NCBI GenBank assembly: GCA_011526275.1
Contig: WTJP01000158.1
Span: 8,355-13,915 of the forward strand
Length of the DNA stretch: 5,561 bases
Direction of reading: 5' to 3'
From: Candidatus Arcticimaribacter sp.
GTDB lineage: Bacteria > Bacteroidota > Bacteroidia > Flavobacteriales > Flavobacteriaceae
Part shown: positions 1 through 5,561 of the stretch, one piece after another
Numbering within the stretch: position 1 is the stretch's first letter
Layout: every line of letters starts with the position of its first letter
Notes under the pieces: generated by a model
The model's database searches: none
Seen by the model: only the letters and a program-made list of their open reading frames with translations
Told to the model about the DNA's origin: nothing
Translations under genes and position numbers: made by a program

Positions 1-212
1 GCAAAATCACAAAATCGTCTCTATTTGTTCAATTCAAAGAAGTCTTGACGCAAGCTGCGGTTGAGTTTGTCCCAGAATTTTCTGGAAACGACTGTAAATT
101 AAGTGGTTTAGTGAAAATCAAGATGCCCTCTTCCCAAGAAAACAGTCCAATTGATTTAACGAAATCCGCCGTAGAAATTATGGAATCGCTAAAGATTTAC
201 ATTAAGGTGTAG
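1..212 (+). CDS. 3' end of an unidentified protein gene (partial)
   Basis: An open frame read from base 3 runs about 69 codons without interruption to a TAG at 210-212; the other two forward frames close within the first 80 bases. The visible C-terminal tail is mixed in character, with alternating hydrophobic and charged residues (for example LFVQFKEVL near the start, KLSGLVKIKMP in the middle, and AVEIMESLKIYIKV at the end), consistent with a small alpha/beta domain. There is no obvious membrane segment, metal-binding cluster or family motif, so I do not assign a function. The gene lies on the same strand as the Lrp-type regulator, 35 bases upstream of that gene's chosen start. The promoter-like box between them suggests the regulator need not be co-transcribed with it. 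It could be a chance open frame, but its length and composition favour a real gene end. Confidence 0.5.
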   Translation, partial: KITKSSLFVQFKEVLTQAAVEFVPEFSGNDCKLSGLVKIKMPSSQENSPIDLTKSAVEIMESLKIYIKV

Positions 213-222
213 ATTTTATCTT

Positions 223-230
223 TATTTTTG
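223..230 (+). promoter_or_regulatory. Bacteroidota-type -7 promoter box for the Lrp-type gene
   Basis: TATTTTTG is an exact match to the Bacteroidota -7 consensus TAnnTTTG. It lies in the short gap between the upstream partial gene and the regulator, 17 bases before the ATG at 248. Transcription would be expected to begin a few bases after the box, around 234-238. I see no good TTG at the -33 position, only a weak TTTA near 196-199. The box therefore supports a promoter but does not prove one. Confidence 0.5.
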
Positions 231-247
231 TAGTGAATAATGAGGAT

Positions 248-727
248 ATGGGAAAAATTAAGTTAGACGACATCGATCATCAGATACTCGACATCTTGAT
301 CGATAACACAAGAGTACCTTTTACCGATATTTCAAAGCGTCTATTGATTTCTGCAGGAACAGTTCATGTTCGTGTAAAGAAAATGGAAGATGCTGGAATC
401 ATCAAAGGCTCATCGCTAAATGTAGATTACGAAAAATTAGGCTACTCTTTTATCGCCTATATTGGAATTTACCTCGAGAAAAATAACGCAACTCAAAATG
501 TATTGAAATCGCTTGAAGCTATTCCTTCCATTACGGTAGCGCATATCACTACGGGAAAATTCAACATCTATTGCAAATTGAGAGCACGTGATACCAAACA
601 CGCGAAAGAGTTGATCTTTATGATAGACGACATCGAGGGTATTGCCCGAACCGAAACTATGATTTCACTAGAAGAAAGCATCAACGATAAAAAGCGTTTG
701 ATGCACAGTATATTTAACGACCTTTAA
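248..727 (+). CDS. Lrp/AsnC-family transcriptional regulator
   Basis: This is a 159-residue DNA-binding regulator of the feast/famine (Lrp/AsnC) family, the usual length for such proteins. Residues 6-55 form the N-terminal winged helix-turn-helix: LDDIDHQIL opens helix 1, FTDISKRLLI (25-34) is helix 2 and SAGTVHVRVKKMEDAGII (35-52) covers the recognition helix. Residues 65 to about 145 form the ligand-binding RAM domain, with the glycine turn TTGKFNI at 101-107. Many family members have Asp where this protein has Asn106. Such proteins usually form dimers and higher oligomers and respond to amino acids; the ligand here is unknown. I prefer ATG 248 over an in-frame GTG at 233, because the GTG lies only two bases after the -7 box, at or before the expected transcript start, and because family members begin close to the LDxxDxxIL helix. 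ppc follows after 20 bases, suggesting co-transcription. Confidence 0.93.
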   Translation: MGKIKLDDIDHQILDILIDNTRVPFTDISKRLLISAGTVHVRVKKMEDAGIIKGSSLNVDYEKLGYSFIAYIGIYLEKNNATQNVLKSLEAIPSITVAHITTGKFNIYCKLRARDTKHAKELIFMIDDIEGIARTETMISLEESINDKKRLMHSIFNDL

Positions 728-747
728 ACTATAGACCCCTACGCCCT

Positions 748-3336
748 ATGGCAAGAAAAACAAAACTAGAGCGGTTTAACGATTCCGTTCTATCCAAATT
801 TGAAATTTACAACAGCCTATTTTTAACCCTACCTTTCGACGCGATTGAAAAATCATCGCTCTATCTTCCTTTATTTTCAGACCACTGTAAAAAGGGCTTT
901 GAGGAGAAGAAATCTCCACTGGAGATCGTAGAGGAGTTTTTTGAACTCTATGGGGGTAAAATGAGTGAAACCGAACGACACGATTTACTATTTGCCTTCA
1001 TTCAGTACATTGAACGACAAGTTGTCTTGTTTGATGCTATTGAAGACGCTGCCTTTGCAGAGGTCAACAACATGCATGGCCGTGGAACACTTCGTTATAT
1101 TAAAGAAGAAACAAATGGCCGTGGGAAGTTAGGGGAGTTGAAAGATTACCTTGAGCGTTTTAAGGTGCGTTTGGTCTTGACAGCACACCCAACCCAGTTT
1201 TATCCTGGAGCGGTATTGGGAATCATCAATGATTTGTCTGAGGCAATTAAGAGCGACAATCTAGAGCAGATTAAGAAATTGCTCATGCAGCTAGGGAAAA
1301 CCCGTTTCTTTAAAAAGGAAAAGCCCACGCCTTTCGATGAGGCGGTAAGTTTAATCTGGTTCTTGGAAAATGTGTTTTATCATTCTGCTAGCCGTATTTA
1401 CAGCTACATTCAACAACACATACTCCAAGATGAAACCGTGGACAATACGTTGTTCAACTTTGGGTTTTGGCCGGGGGGAGACCGAGATGGGAATCCTTTC
1501 GTTACCCCAGAGACCTCGCTTAAAACCGCAGAGCGATTAAAGTATACCATACAAAGAAACTACTACCGTGATCTCAGACGTTTAAAACGCAAAATTACTT
1601 TTGATATCGTCGAAGAAAAAATTACGGCTTTAGAGCAGGGGATGTACGACACCCTTTTATATCCTAATGATAGGGAACGCATAAGTTTAGCGCACTTGAC
1701 TACAGAGCTCGAGTCGGTTAAACAAATTCTTGAAAAAGACCATCAAGGGATTTATGTGGATGAAATTCAAGACCTTTTACATAAAGTGAAGCTGTTTGGC
1801 TATCATTTTGCTTCCTTGGATATCCGCCAAGACTCGCGTATTCACCAAGCGGTTTTCGATGAGATTGTCACGCATCCTGATATTCAACAGTACGTAGAAA
1901 ATCTACCCGAAAACTACACCCAGCTTTCACTAGACGAACGTTTGGCCGTACTGCCACAGCTAAAAGGTAAAGTTCCTGCTGATATTTTCGAAGACGAAAT
2001 GACGCGCTACACCATAGGTTCGGTTTATGCAATGCAGTCAATACAAGCGTCCAATGGAGAAAGAGCTTGTCACCGTTATATCATTTCGAATTGCGGAAGT
2101 TTAGAAAGTATTCTCCAATTGTTTGCCTTACACCGACTATGTGGATGGGAGGAGCCCACTGTAGATATGATTCCACTTTTCGAAACAGTGGACGACCTGC
2201 AAGCTTCTGAAGAAATTATGCGTAAGCTTTACGCTAACCCTACCTATAAGGCGCACTTGGCACAACGCAACAACAAGCAAACCATTATGCTCGGTTTTTC
2301 TGATGGAACCAAGGACGGTGGTTATATCATGGCTAACTGGAGTATTTACAAAGCAAAAGAAATGCTCTCGGAAGTGTCTAAGTCTTTCGATATAGATGTC
2401 GCCTTCTTCGATGGAAGAGGAGGACCACCAGCACGTGGCGGTGGAAACACGCATCAGTTTTATGCCTCCCTAGGGGATAAGATCAATGCAAACGATATTC
2501 AAATAACCATTCAAGGACAAACGATTAGTTCCAACTTTGGTACACAAGATTCCGCTCAGTTTAACTTAGAGCAATTGTTGAGTTCTGGAATTCAAAATCA
2601 GGTACTGGATGGACAGCGAACTGTGCTAGCCGACGACGACAGAGAAACTTTACAGACACTGGCAAATACGAGTTATGCCACCTATCAGGACTTTAAAGCG
2701 CACCCACAGTTTGTTCCCTACTTGGAGCACATGAGTACGTTGAAGTTTTACGCCAAAACAAATATTGGTAGTCGTCCATCAAAACGAGGGAATGCTAAGC
2801 AGCTTAATTTCTCTGATTTACGCGCTATTCCTTTTGTAGGTTCATGGAGTCAATCCAAACAAAACGTACCAGGCTTTTTCGGTGTAGGTACGGCCCTCAA
2901 GCAATATGAAGATGCTGGAGAATTTGACAAAGTCGTTGCGCTTTACAACAACTCTCCCTTCTTTAAGACCTTGGTTGCCAACAGTATGATGAGTTTATCC
3001 AAATCCTTCTTAGGCTTAACTGCTTATATGGAAAACGACCCGGTCTATGGGGAGTTTTGGAAAATCATTTACAATGAGTATCTGTTGAGTCAACGTTTAT
3101 TGCTTAAAGTCGCTGGTTTTGACAGTTTGATGCAAGATCAACCGGCAGGGAAGAAGTCCATCGATATTCGTGAAGAAATCGTACTTCCGTTATTGACTAT
3201 ACAGCAATATGGGCTTATAAAAATCCAAGAATTGATTAAGAATAAGCAAGAAGATGATCCAATTAAATCAGTTTTCGAAAAACTGGTTACGCGTTCTTTA
3301 TTTGGAAACATCAATGCGAGTAGAAACTCGGCTTAA
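748..3336 (+). CDS. ppc: Phosphoenolpyruvate carboxylase
   Basis: This cytoplasmic enzyme converts phosphoenolpyruvate and bicarbonate to oxaloacetate and phosphate, refilling the TCA cycle. At 862 residues it is full length for a bacterial PEPC. Visible landmarks are VLTAHPTQ with catalytic His147 (His138 in E. coli); FWPGGDRDGNPFVT at 240-253; PLFETVDDL with probable metal ligand Glu479; GFSDGTKDGG at 516-525 with metal ligand Asp519 and Lys522; and GRGGPPARGGG at 556-566 with Arg557 and Arg563. The C-terminus ends RNSA where E. coli has RNTG. By my alignment from memory, Arg563, Lys752, Arg808 and Asn860 match the E. coli aspartate-inhibitor site, so feedback inhibition is plausible. One variation is Asp555 in place of the usual His of FHGRGG, probably a lineage feature. 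The start follows the Lrp-type stop by 20 bases with no clear ribosome-binding site or separate promoter box. Its stop overlaps the convergent aroB stop. Confidence 0.98.
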   Translation: MARKTKLERFNDSVLSKFEIYNSLFLTLPFDAIEKSSLYLPLFSDHCKKGFEEKKSPLEIVEEFFELYGGKMSETERHDLLFAFIQYIERQVVLFDAIEDAAFAEVNNMHGRGTLRYIKEETNGRGKLGELKDYLERFKVRLVLTAHPTQFYPGAVLGIINDLSEAIKSDNLEQIKKLLMQLGKTRFFKKEKPTPFDEAVSLIWFLENVFYHSASRIYSYIQQHILQDETVDNTLFNFGFWPGGDRDGNPFVTPETSLKTAERLKYTIQRNYYRDLRRLKRKITFDIVEEKITALEQGMYDTLLYPNDRERISLAHLTTELESVKQILEKDHQGIYVDEIQDLLHKVKLFGYHFASLDIRQDSRIHQAVFDEIVTHPDIQQYVENLPENYTQLSLDERLAVLPQLKGKVPADIFEDEMTRYTIGSVYAMQSIQASNGERACHRYIISNCGSLESILQLFALHRLCGWEEPTVDMIPLFETVDDLQASEEIMRKLYANPTYKAHLAQRNNKQTIMLGFSDGTKDGGYIMANWSIYKAKEMLSEVSKSFDIDVAFFDGRGGPPARGGGNTHQFYASLGDKINANDIQITIQGQTISSNFGTQDSAQFNLEQLLSSGIQNQVLDGQRTVLADDDRETLQTLANTSYATYQDFKAHPQFVPYLEHMSTLKFYAKTNIGSRPSKRGNAKQLNFSDLRAIPFVGSWSQSKQNVPGFFGVGTALKQYEDAGEFDKVVALYNNSPFFKTLVANSMMSLSKSFLGLTAYMENDPVYGEFWKIIYNEYLLSQRLLLKVAGFDSLMQDQPAGKKSIDIREEIVLPLLTIQQYGLIKIQELIKNKQEDDPIKSVFEKLVTRSLFGNINASRNSA

Positions 3337-4403
3337 TCTTCAGCGTAATAACGAAACGCATTATTGAATAAAGCATCGGGCACCTCAACATCCCATTGAG
3401 GTGTTCCAATGGTTTTGAGTAAGCAGAACTTTATCTTTCCGTGACTGTTCTTTTTATCGTAAATCAGCAATTGTAGTATTGCCTCAATGTCTTTTGCGGT
3501 AAAGCTCACTTTGGGGTAAATAGCGTTGAATACACTTTTGATTTCATCGCAATCTTCTTTTGAAAGCCCAAGTAATTCGACAGAAAGATAGGCTTCCATG
3601 ATCATCCCAATGGCAATGGCTTCCCCATGAAGGAGGGTGGTTTTATTTTCTTCCGTAAGACAATACGATTCTATCGCATGTCCAAGGGTGTGGCCAAAGT
3701 TCAATATTTTTCTCAAGCCGTTTTCGCGAGGGTCTTCTTGTACGACCTTATTCTTTATGCCAACCGAATGATGAATGTGGGTAGCAATATCATCGGTGGT
3801 AATGGATGTATAGTCGGCCAAAATCTTCCAGTAATGCTCATCTTGAATGAGACCGTGTTTTAGCATTTCAGCATAACCCGAGCGGTATTCATTGGAGGGT
3901 AGCGTGGCCAGAAAATCAGTATCAATTACTACAGCTTGTGGATTAATAATTACACCAACTTGGTTTTTTAAAGCGCCTAAATCGACTCCCGTTTTTCCAC
4001 CAACCGAAGCATCGACCATGGATAGCAATGAGGTAGGAACGTTGATAAAGTCAATTCCGCGTTTGAAGCTTGCTGCAACAAATCCCCCTAAATCGGTAAC
4101 GACTCCACCACCTAAGTTAATCAGGAGGCTGTTGCGATCGGCACCTAATTCAGACAGTGCTTCCCAAACGCCCAAGCAGGTATTGATGTGCTTGTGTTCT
4201 TCGCCTGCTTCTATGCTGATTACTTCCGTGTTTTCAGGCACGTTATATTTCGCTAGAAAATGTGGCAGGCAGTGATTCTCTGTATTGCTGTCTACTAAAA
4301 TAAAGATGAGGGAATAGGATTTTTGCTGGAGTAAATCCGTGAAAAAATCGGTGTTCTGCTCGCTAAAAAAAATGAGGTGCTTGTGCGCTTCTATGGTCTT
4401 CAT
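3333..4403 (-). CDS. aroB: 3-dehydroquinate synthase
   Basis: This cytoplasmic enzyme catalyses the second step of the shikimate pathway: it converts DAHP to 3-dehydroquinate, using NAD and a divalent metal (usually zinc), on the way to aromatic amino acids and folate. The 356-residue length is normal for bacterial AroB. Landmarks in order are EAGEEHK at 65-71; the NAD-binding loop GGGVVTDLGGF at 98-108; VPTSLLSMVDASVGGKTG at 122-139; YAEMLKHG at 177-184 with metal ligand Glu179; NFGHTLGHAIE at 235-245 with metal ligand His238 and catalytic His242; LLHGEA at 257-262 with metal ligand His259; and DKK at 316-318. All key residues are present, so it should be active. The spacing between His238 and His259 is 21 residues, a few more than in E. 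coli or Aspergillus, suggesting a small loop insertion. The ATG at 4403 lies 9 bases after a -7 promoter box. The gene converges on ppc and diverges from proline dehydrogenase. Confidence 0.98.
   Translation of the reverse strand: MKTIEAHKHLIFFSEQNTDFFTDLLQQKSYSLIFILVDSNTENHCLPHFLAKYNVPENTEVISIEAGEEHKHINTCLGVWEALSELGADRNSLLINLGGGVVTDLGGFVAASFKRGIDFINVPTSLLSMVDASVGGKTGVDLGALKNQVGVIINPQAVVIDTDFLATLPSNEYRSGYAEMLKHGLIQDEHYWKILADYTSITTDDIATHIHHSVGIKNKVVQEDPRENGLRKILNFGHTLGHAIESYCLTEENKTTLLHGEAIAIGMIMEAYLSVELLGLSKEDCDEIKSVFNAIYPKVSFTAKDIEAILQLLIYDKKNSHGKIKFCLLKTIGTPQWDVEVPDALFNNAFRYYAED
3378..3406 (+). terminator. Possible weak terminator hairpin for ppc, inside aroB
   Basis: An inverted repeat pairs CACCTCAA (3381-3388) perfectly with TTGAGGTG (3396-3403) around a 7-base loop. 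In plus-strand RNA it extends by two G-U pairs and one G-C pair to an 11-bp stem. It starts 41 bases after the ppc stop, where a ppc transcript would need to end. Only a short T run (3413-3416) follows, so it is not a textbook intrinsic terminator. It lies within codons of aroB and may be chance. Confidence 0.25.
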
Positions 4404-4412
4404 AAACTTTCA

Positions 4413-4420
4413 CAAAAGTA
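4413..4420 (-). promoter_or_regulatory. Bacteroidota-type -7 promoter box for aroB
   Basis: Read on the minus strand this is TACTTTTG, an exact TAnnTTTG match, with 9 bases between it and the aroB ATG. Transcription would be expected to start roughly 3-6 bases before the ATG, giving an almost leaderless message. I see no convincing TTG at the -33 distance. Confidence 0.55.
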
Positions 4421-4458
4421 CATTTTTTATCCTGATATTTTCTGCTATATTTATTCAA

Positions 4459-4500
4459 GCCCCGAATAAATAATAGCACTATATTTATTTTTGAAGGGGC
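4459..4500. repeat. Imperfect inverted repeat in the divergent promoter region
   Basis: The outer arms are GCCCC (4459-4463) and GGGGC (4496-4500). Inside them AATAAATA (4465-4472) pairs perfectly with TATTTATT (4482-4489) around a 9-base centre. The right side has an unpaired stretch of six bases between the two stems. It sits between the aroB and proline dehydrogenase promoter boxes and overlaps a third box at 4486-4493, so it could be an operator bound by a dimeric regulator or a structure in a leader RNA. Which protein would bind is unknown. AT-rich inner arms can arise by chance; the GC-rich outer arms make this less likely. Confidence 0.45.
4486..4493 (+). promoter_or_regulatory. Possible second upstream -7 box facing proline dehydrogenase
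   Basis: TATTTTTG is an exact TAnnTTTG match that overlaps the right arm of the inverted repeat. If used, RNA would start near 4498-4500, right at the base of the terminator-like hairpin. It would give either a terminated RNA of about 30 bases or a roughly 60-base leader for proline dehydrogenase. In AT-rich DNA such matches also occur by chance: one lies within ppc at 1596-1603. Confidence 0.25.
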
Positions 4501-4531
4501 AGTTCTTTTTTTAAAAGGGCTGCTTTTTTTT
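4499..4531 (+). terminator. Intrinsic-terminator-like hairpin plus T8, without an upstream gene
   Basis: GCAGTTCTTTT (4499-4509) can pair along all 11 positions with AAAAGGGCTGC (4513-4523), counting two G-U pairs, leaving a TTT loop. Eight T residues follow at once (4524-4531). On the plus strand this has the form of a Rho-independent terminator, although the stem contains five A-U pairs and is of modest strength. No plus-strand gene ends nearby: aroB runs the other way and ppc stops over a kilobase upstream. It may be an attenuator in a proline dehydrogenase leader, the end of a short RNA, or insulation against antisense transcription. Confidence 0.5.
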
Positions 4532-4543
4532 GGTCCTATTTTT

Positions 4544-4551
4544 TACATTTG
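4544..4551 (+). promoter_or_regulatory. Bacteroidota-type -7 promoter box for proline dehydrogenase
   Basis: TACATTTG is an exact TAnnTTTG match, 9 bases before the ATG at 4561, the same spacing as at aroB. A TAAAA at 4553-4557, resembling the A-rich ribosome-binding motif reported in Flavobacterium, lies 3 bases before the ATG. If transcription starts about 5 bases after the box, most of that motif would be missing from the message, so the two signals partly conflict. No clear -33 TTG is visible. Confidence 0.5.
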
Positions 4552-4560
4552 GTAAAAAAG

Positions 4561-5561
4561 ATGCGTCTATTTGACAATACGAAGGTTGCTTTCGCTGCAA
4601 AGTCAGATGTTGCACTCGAAAGAGCTTACTTCCTGTTTAAGTTAATTGCCAATGAGCCTTTGGTGCGTATTGGTTCGCTGGTGGCCAATTTTGCGTTAAA
4701 AGCACATTTACCCGTGGAGGGCCTTATTCGCGCTACTGTCTTCGATCATTTCTGCAGTGGGACAAATGCAAAAGAATCCTTGAAGGTGGTTGAAGAATTA
4801 GCTAAGCAGCGTGTTTTCTCTGTTCTCGATTATTCTGTAGAAGGGGCAAAAGAAGAAATTAGCTTCGATGCTTGTTTTGAAAACACACTAGAAACAATTG
4901 AATTGTCAAGTGCATATGATGCGATTCCCTTTAGTGTATTTAAGCCAACTGGATTTGGTGACCCATTGCTGTATGAAAAAGTGAGTGAGCAAAAAGTGCT
5001 TAAAGAGGAAGAACAGGCAGCATGGGAACGCATTCGTCAACGTTATTTGAAGTGTTGTGCATTGGCAAGCAGCAAAGGCGTTAGGGTTCTTATCGATGCT
5101 GAAGAAAGTTGGTTGCAGCCTGCCATCAATATTTTGGTGGAAGAGATGATGGAGCGCTTCAACACAAAGGAAGCTATAGTCTTTACAACAGCGCAGATGT
5201 ACCTTAAAGACAGGATGCAATACCTGGAGGCAATTGCAGTAAAGGCAAAAAAAGTAGGCTTTAAAGTTGGCGTAAAAATCGTCCGCGGCGCATATATGGA
5301 AAAGGAAGCAGCTCGTGCCGAAGCAAGAGGGGAGGAAAACCCTATTTGTGGAACAAAAGCAGCAACCGATGAAAATTTTAACCGCGCATGGCGGTTTATA
5401 TTAGATGAACTCGATTCTTTCAGTTTGTACTTTGGCAGTCACAATGAAGAGAGTACTTATGCTTTTATTCAAGAATTAGAGCGTAGAGAAATTCCTAAGC
5501 ATCATCCCAATATTTGGTTTGGGCAATTGTATGGCATGAGCGATCATATTAGTTTCAATCT
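4561..5561 (+). CDS. Proline dehydrogenase (3' end beyond window)
   Basis: This FAD enzyme oxidises L-proline to pyrroline-5-carboxylate, passing electrons to the quinone pool, usually at the inner face of the membrane. The frame opens with MRLFDNTKVAF and stays open for 333 codons to the window edge with no stop. An N-terminal helical region of about 115 residues precedes the TIM-barrel. Barrel landmarks are FSVFKPTG at 124-131 with Lys128; LIDAEESW at 177-184 with Asp179; FTTAQMYL at 208-215; VKIVRGAYMEKE at 238-249 with Arg242 and Tyr245; GSHNEES at 292-298, the ATHN-like segment; and FGQLYGM at 320-326. The short N-terminal region argues for a stand-alone enzyme of roughly 390 residues rather than a DNA-binding PutA fusion. 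That would leave about 55-60 residues missing, including the C-terminal arginine pair that binds substrate. The missing end is due to the window edge, not visible damage. The gene is divergent from aroB. Confidence 0.93.
   Translation, partial: MRLFDNTKVAFAAKSDVALERAYFLFKLIANEPLVRIGSLVANFALKAHLPVEGLIRATVFDHFCSGTNAKESLKVVEELAKQRVFSVLDYSVEGAKEEISFDACFENTLETIELSSAYDAIPFSVFKPTGFGDPLLYEKVSEQKVLKEEEQAAWERIRQRYLKCCALASSKGVRVLIDAEESWLQPAINILVEEMMERFNTKEAIVFTTAQMYLKDRMQYLEAIAVKAKKVGFKVGVKIVRGAYMEKEAARAEARGEENPICGTKAATDENFNRAWRFILDELDSFSLYFGSHNEESTYAFIQELERREIPKHHPNIWFGQLYGMSDHISFN

Noticed and set aside
233..247. GTG at 233 as the start of the Lrp-type regulator
   Set aside because: It is two bases after the -7 box, so it would lie at or before the expected transcript start. 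The ATG at 248 also gives the usual family N-terminus.
1596..1603. TACTTTTG, a perfect -7 box match inside ppc
   Set aside because: It is in the middle of a coding region with no gene start nearby. It is useful mainly as a reminder that this motif also occurs by chance.
2137..2454. Minus-strand open frame of 105 codons within ppc
   Set aside because: It lies wholly antisense to the most conserved part of ppc (metal ligand and glycine-rich loops) and its product has no recognisable family features; it is a shadow of the real gene.
3347..3365. AATAA/TTATT hairpin just after the ppc stop as a terminator
   Set aside because: The stem is five A-T pairs only with a 9-base loop and no following T run, so it is too weak to call.
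3627..4275. Two plus-strand open frames (3627-3863 and 3892-4275) opposite aroB
   Set aside because: Both are antisense to conserved AroB motifs and show no family resemblance. They follow from the codon pattern of aroB.
4494..4531. Imperfect direct repeat of a G-run followed by a T-run (about 4494-4512 and 4513-4531)
   Set aside because: The two copies differ in their middle bases, and the similarity is explained by the low-complexity T tracts and the hairpin already listed.
4830..5220. Two overlapping minus-strand open frames (4830-5033 and 4906-5220)
   Set aside because: They lie opposite the proline dehydrogenase barrel, whose motifs are clear in the plus-strand frame. They overlap each other in different frames and look like chance.

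Overview
The window looks like ordinary chromosomal DNA from a member of the Bacteroidota, most likely a flavobacterium-like organism. The base composition is moderately AT-rich and there are no strong Shine-Dalgarno sequences. Three start codons are preceded by perfect matches to the Bacteroidota -7 promoter box (TAnnTTTG). The Lrp-type regulator, the phosphoenolpyruvate carboxylase (PEPC) and the AroB protein all have the sequence style I associate with that phylum. I see no mobile element, CRISPR array, tRNA, rRNA or sign of horizontal transfer.

Layout, left to right. Positions 1-212 hold the 3' end of a plus-strand reading frame that I cannot name. A promoter-like box at 223-230 precedes a small Lrp/AsnC-family regulator (248-727). 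Twenty bases later ppc begins (748-3336), coding for a complete PEPC; the spacing suggests an lrp-ppc operon. ppc meets aroB (3-dehydroquinate synthase, minus strand, 3333-4403) head-on, and the two stop codons share the palindrome TTAA. A 157-base divergent region (4404-4560) separates aroB from a plus-strand proline dehydrogenase gene (4561 onward), which the right edge of the window cuts before its C-terminus. No gene-free stretch exceeds 300 bases.

The genes fit central carbon and amino-acid metabolism. PEPC turns phosphoenolpyruvate into oxaloacetate to refill the TCA cycle. AroB acts in the shikimate pathway, which also draws on phosphoenolpyruvate. Proline dehydrogenase starts the breakdown of proline to glutamate. 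An amino-acid-sensing Lrp-type regulator beside ppc is a reasonable partner, but any control of these genes by it is inference.

The most interesting DNA is the aroB/proline dehydrogenase intergenic region. It carries a perfect -7 box on each strand, each exactly 9 bases from its ATG, which predicts very short leaders. It also holds an extra plus-strand box, an AT-rich inverted repeat flanked by GCCCC/GGGGC, and an 11-bp hairpin followed by eight T residues. That hairpin has the form of an intrinsic terminator but no plus-strand gene lies upstream for it to serve. I found no convincing new biological system.
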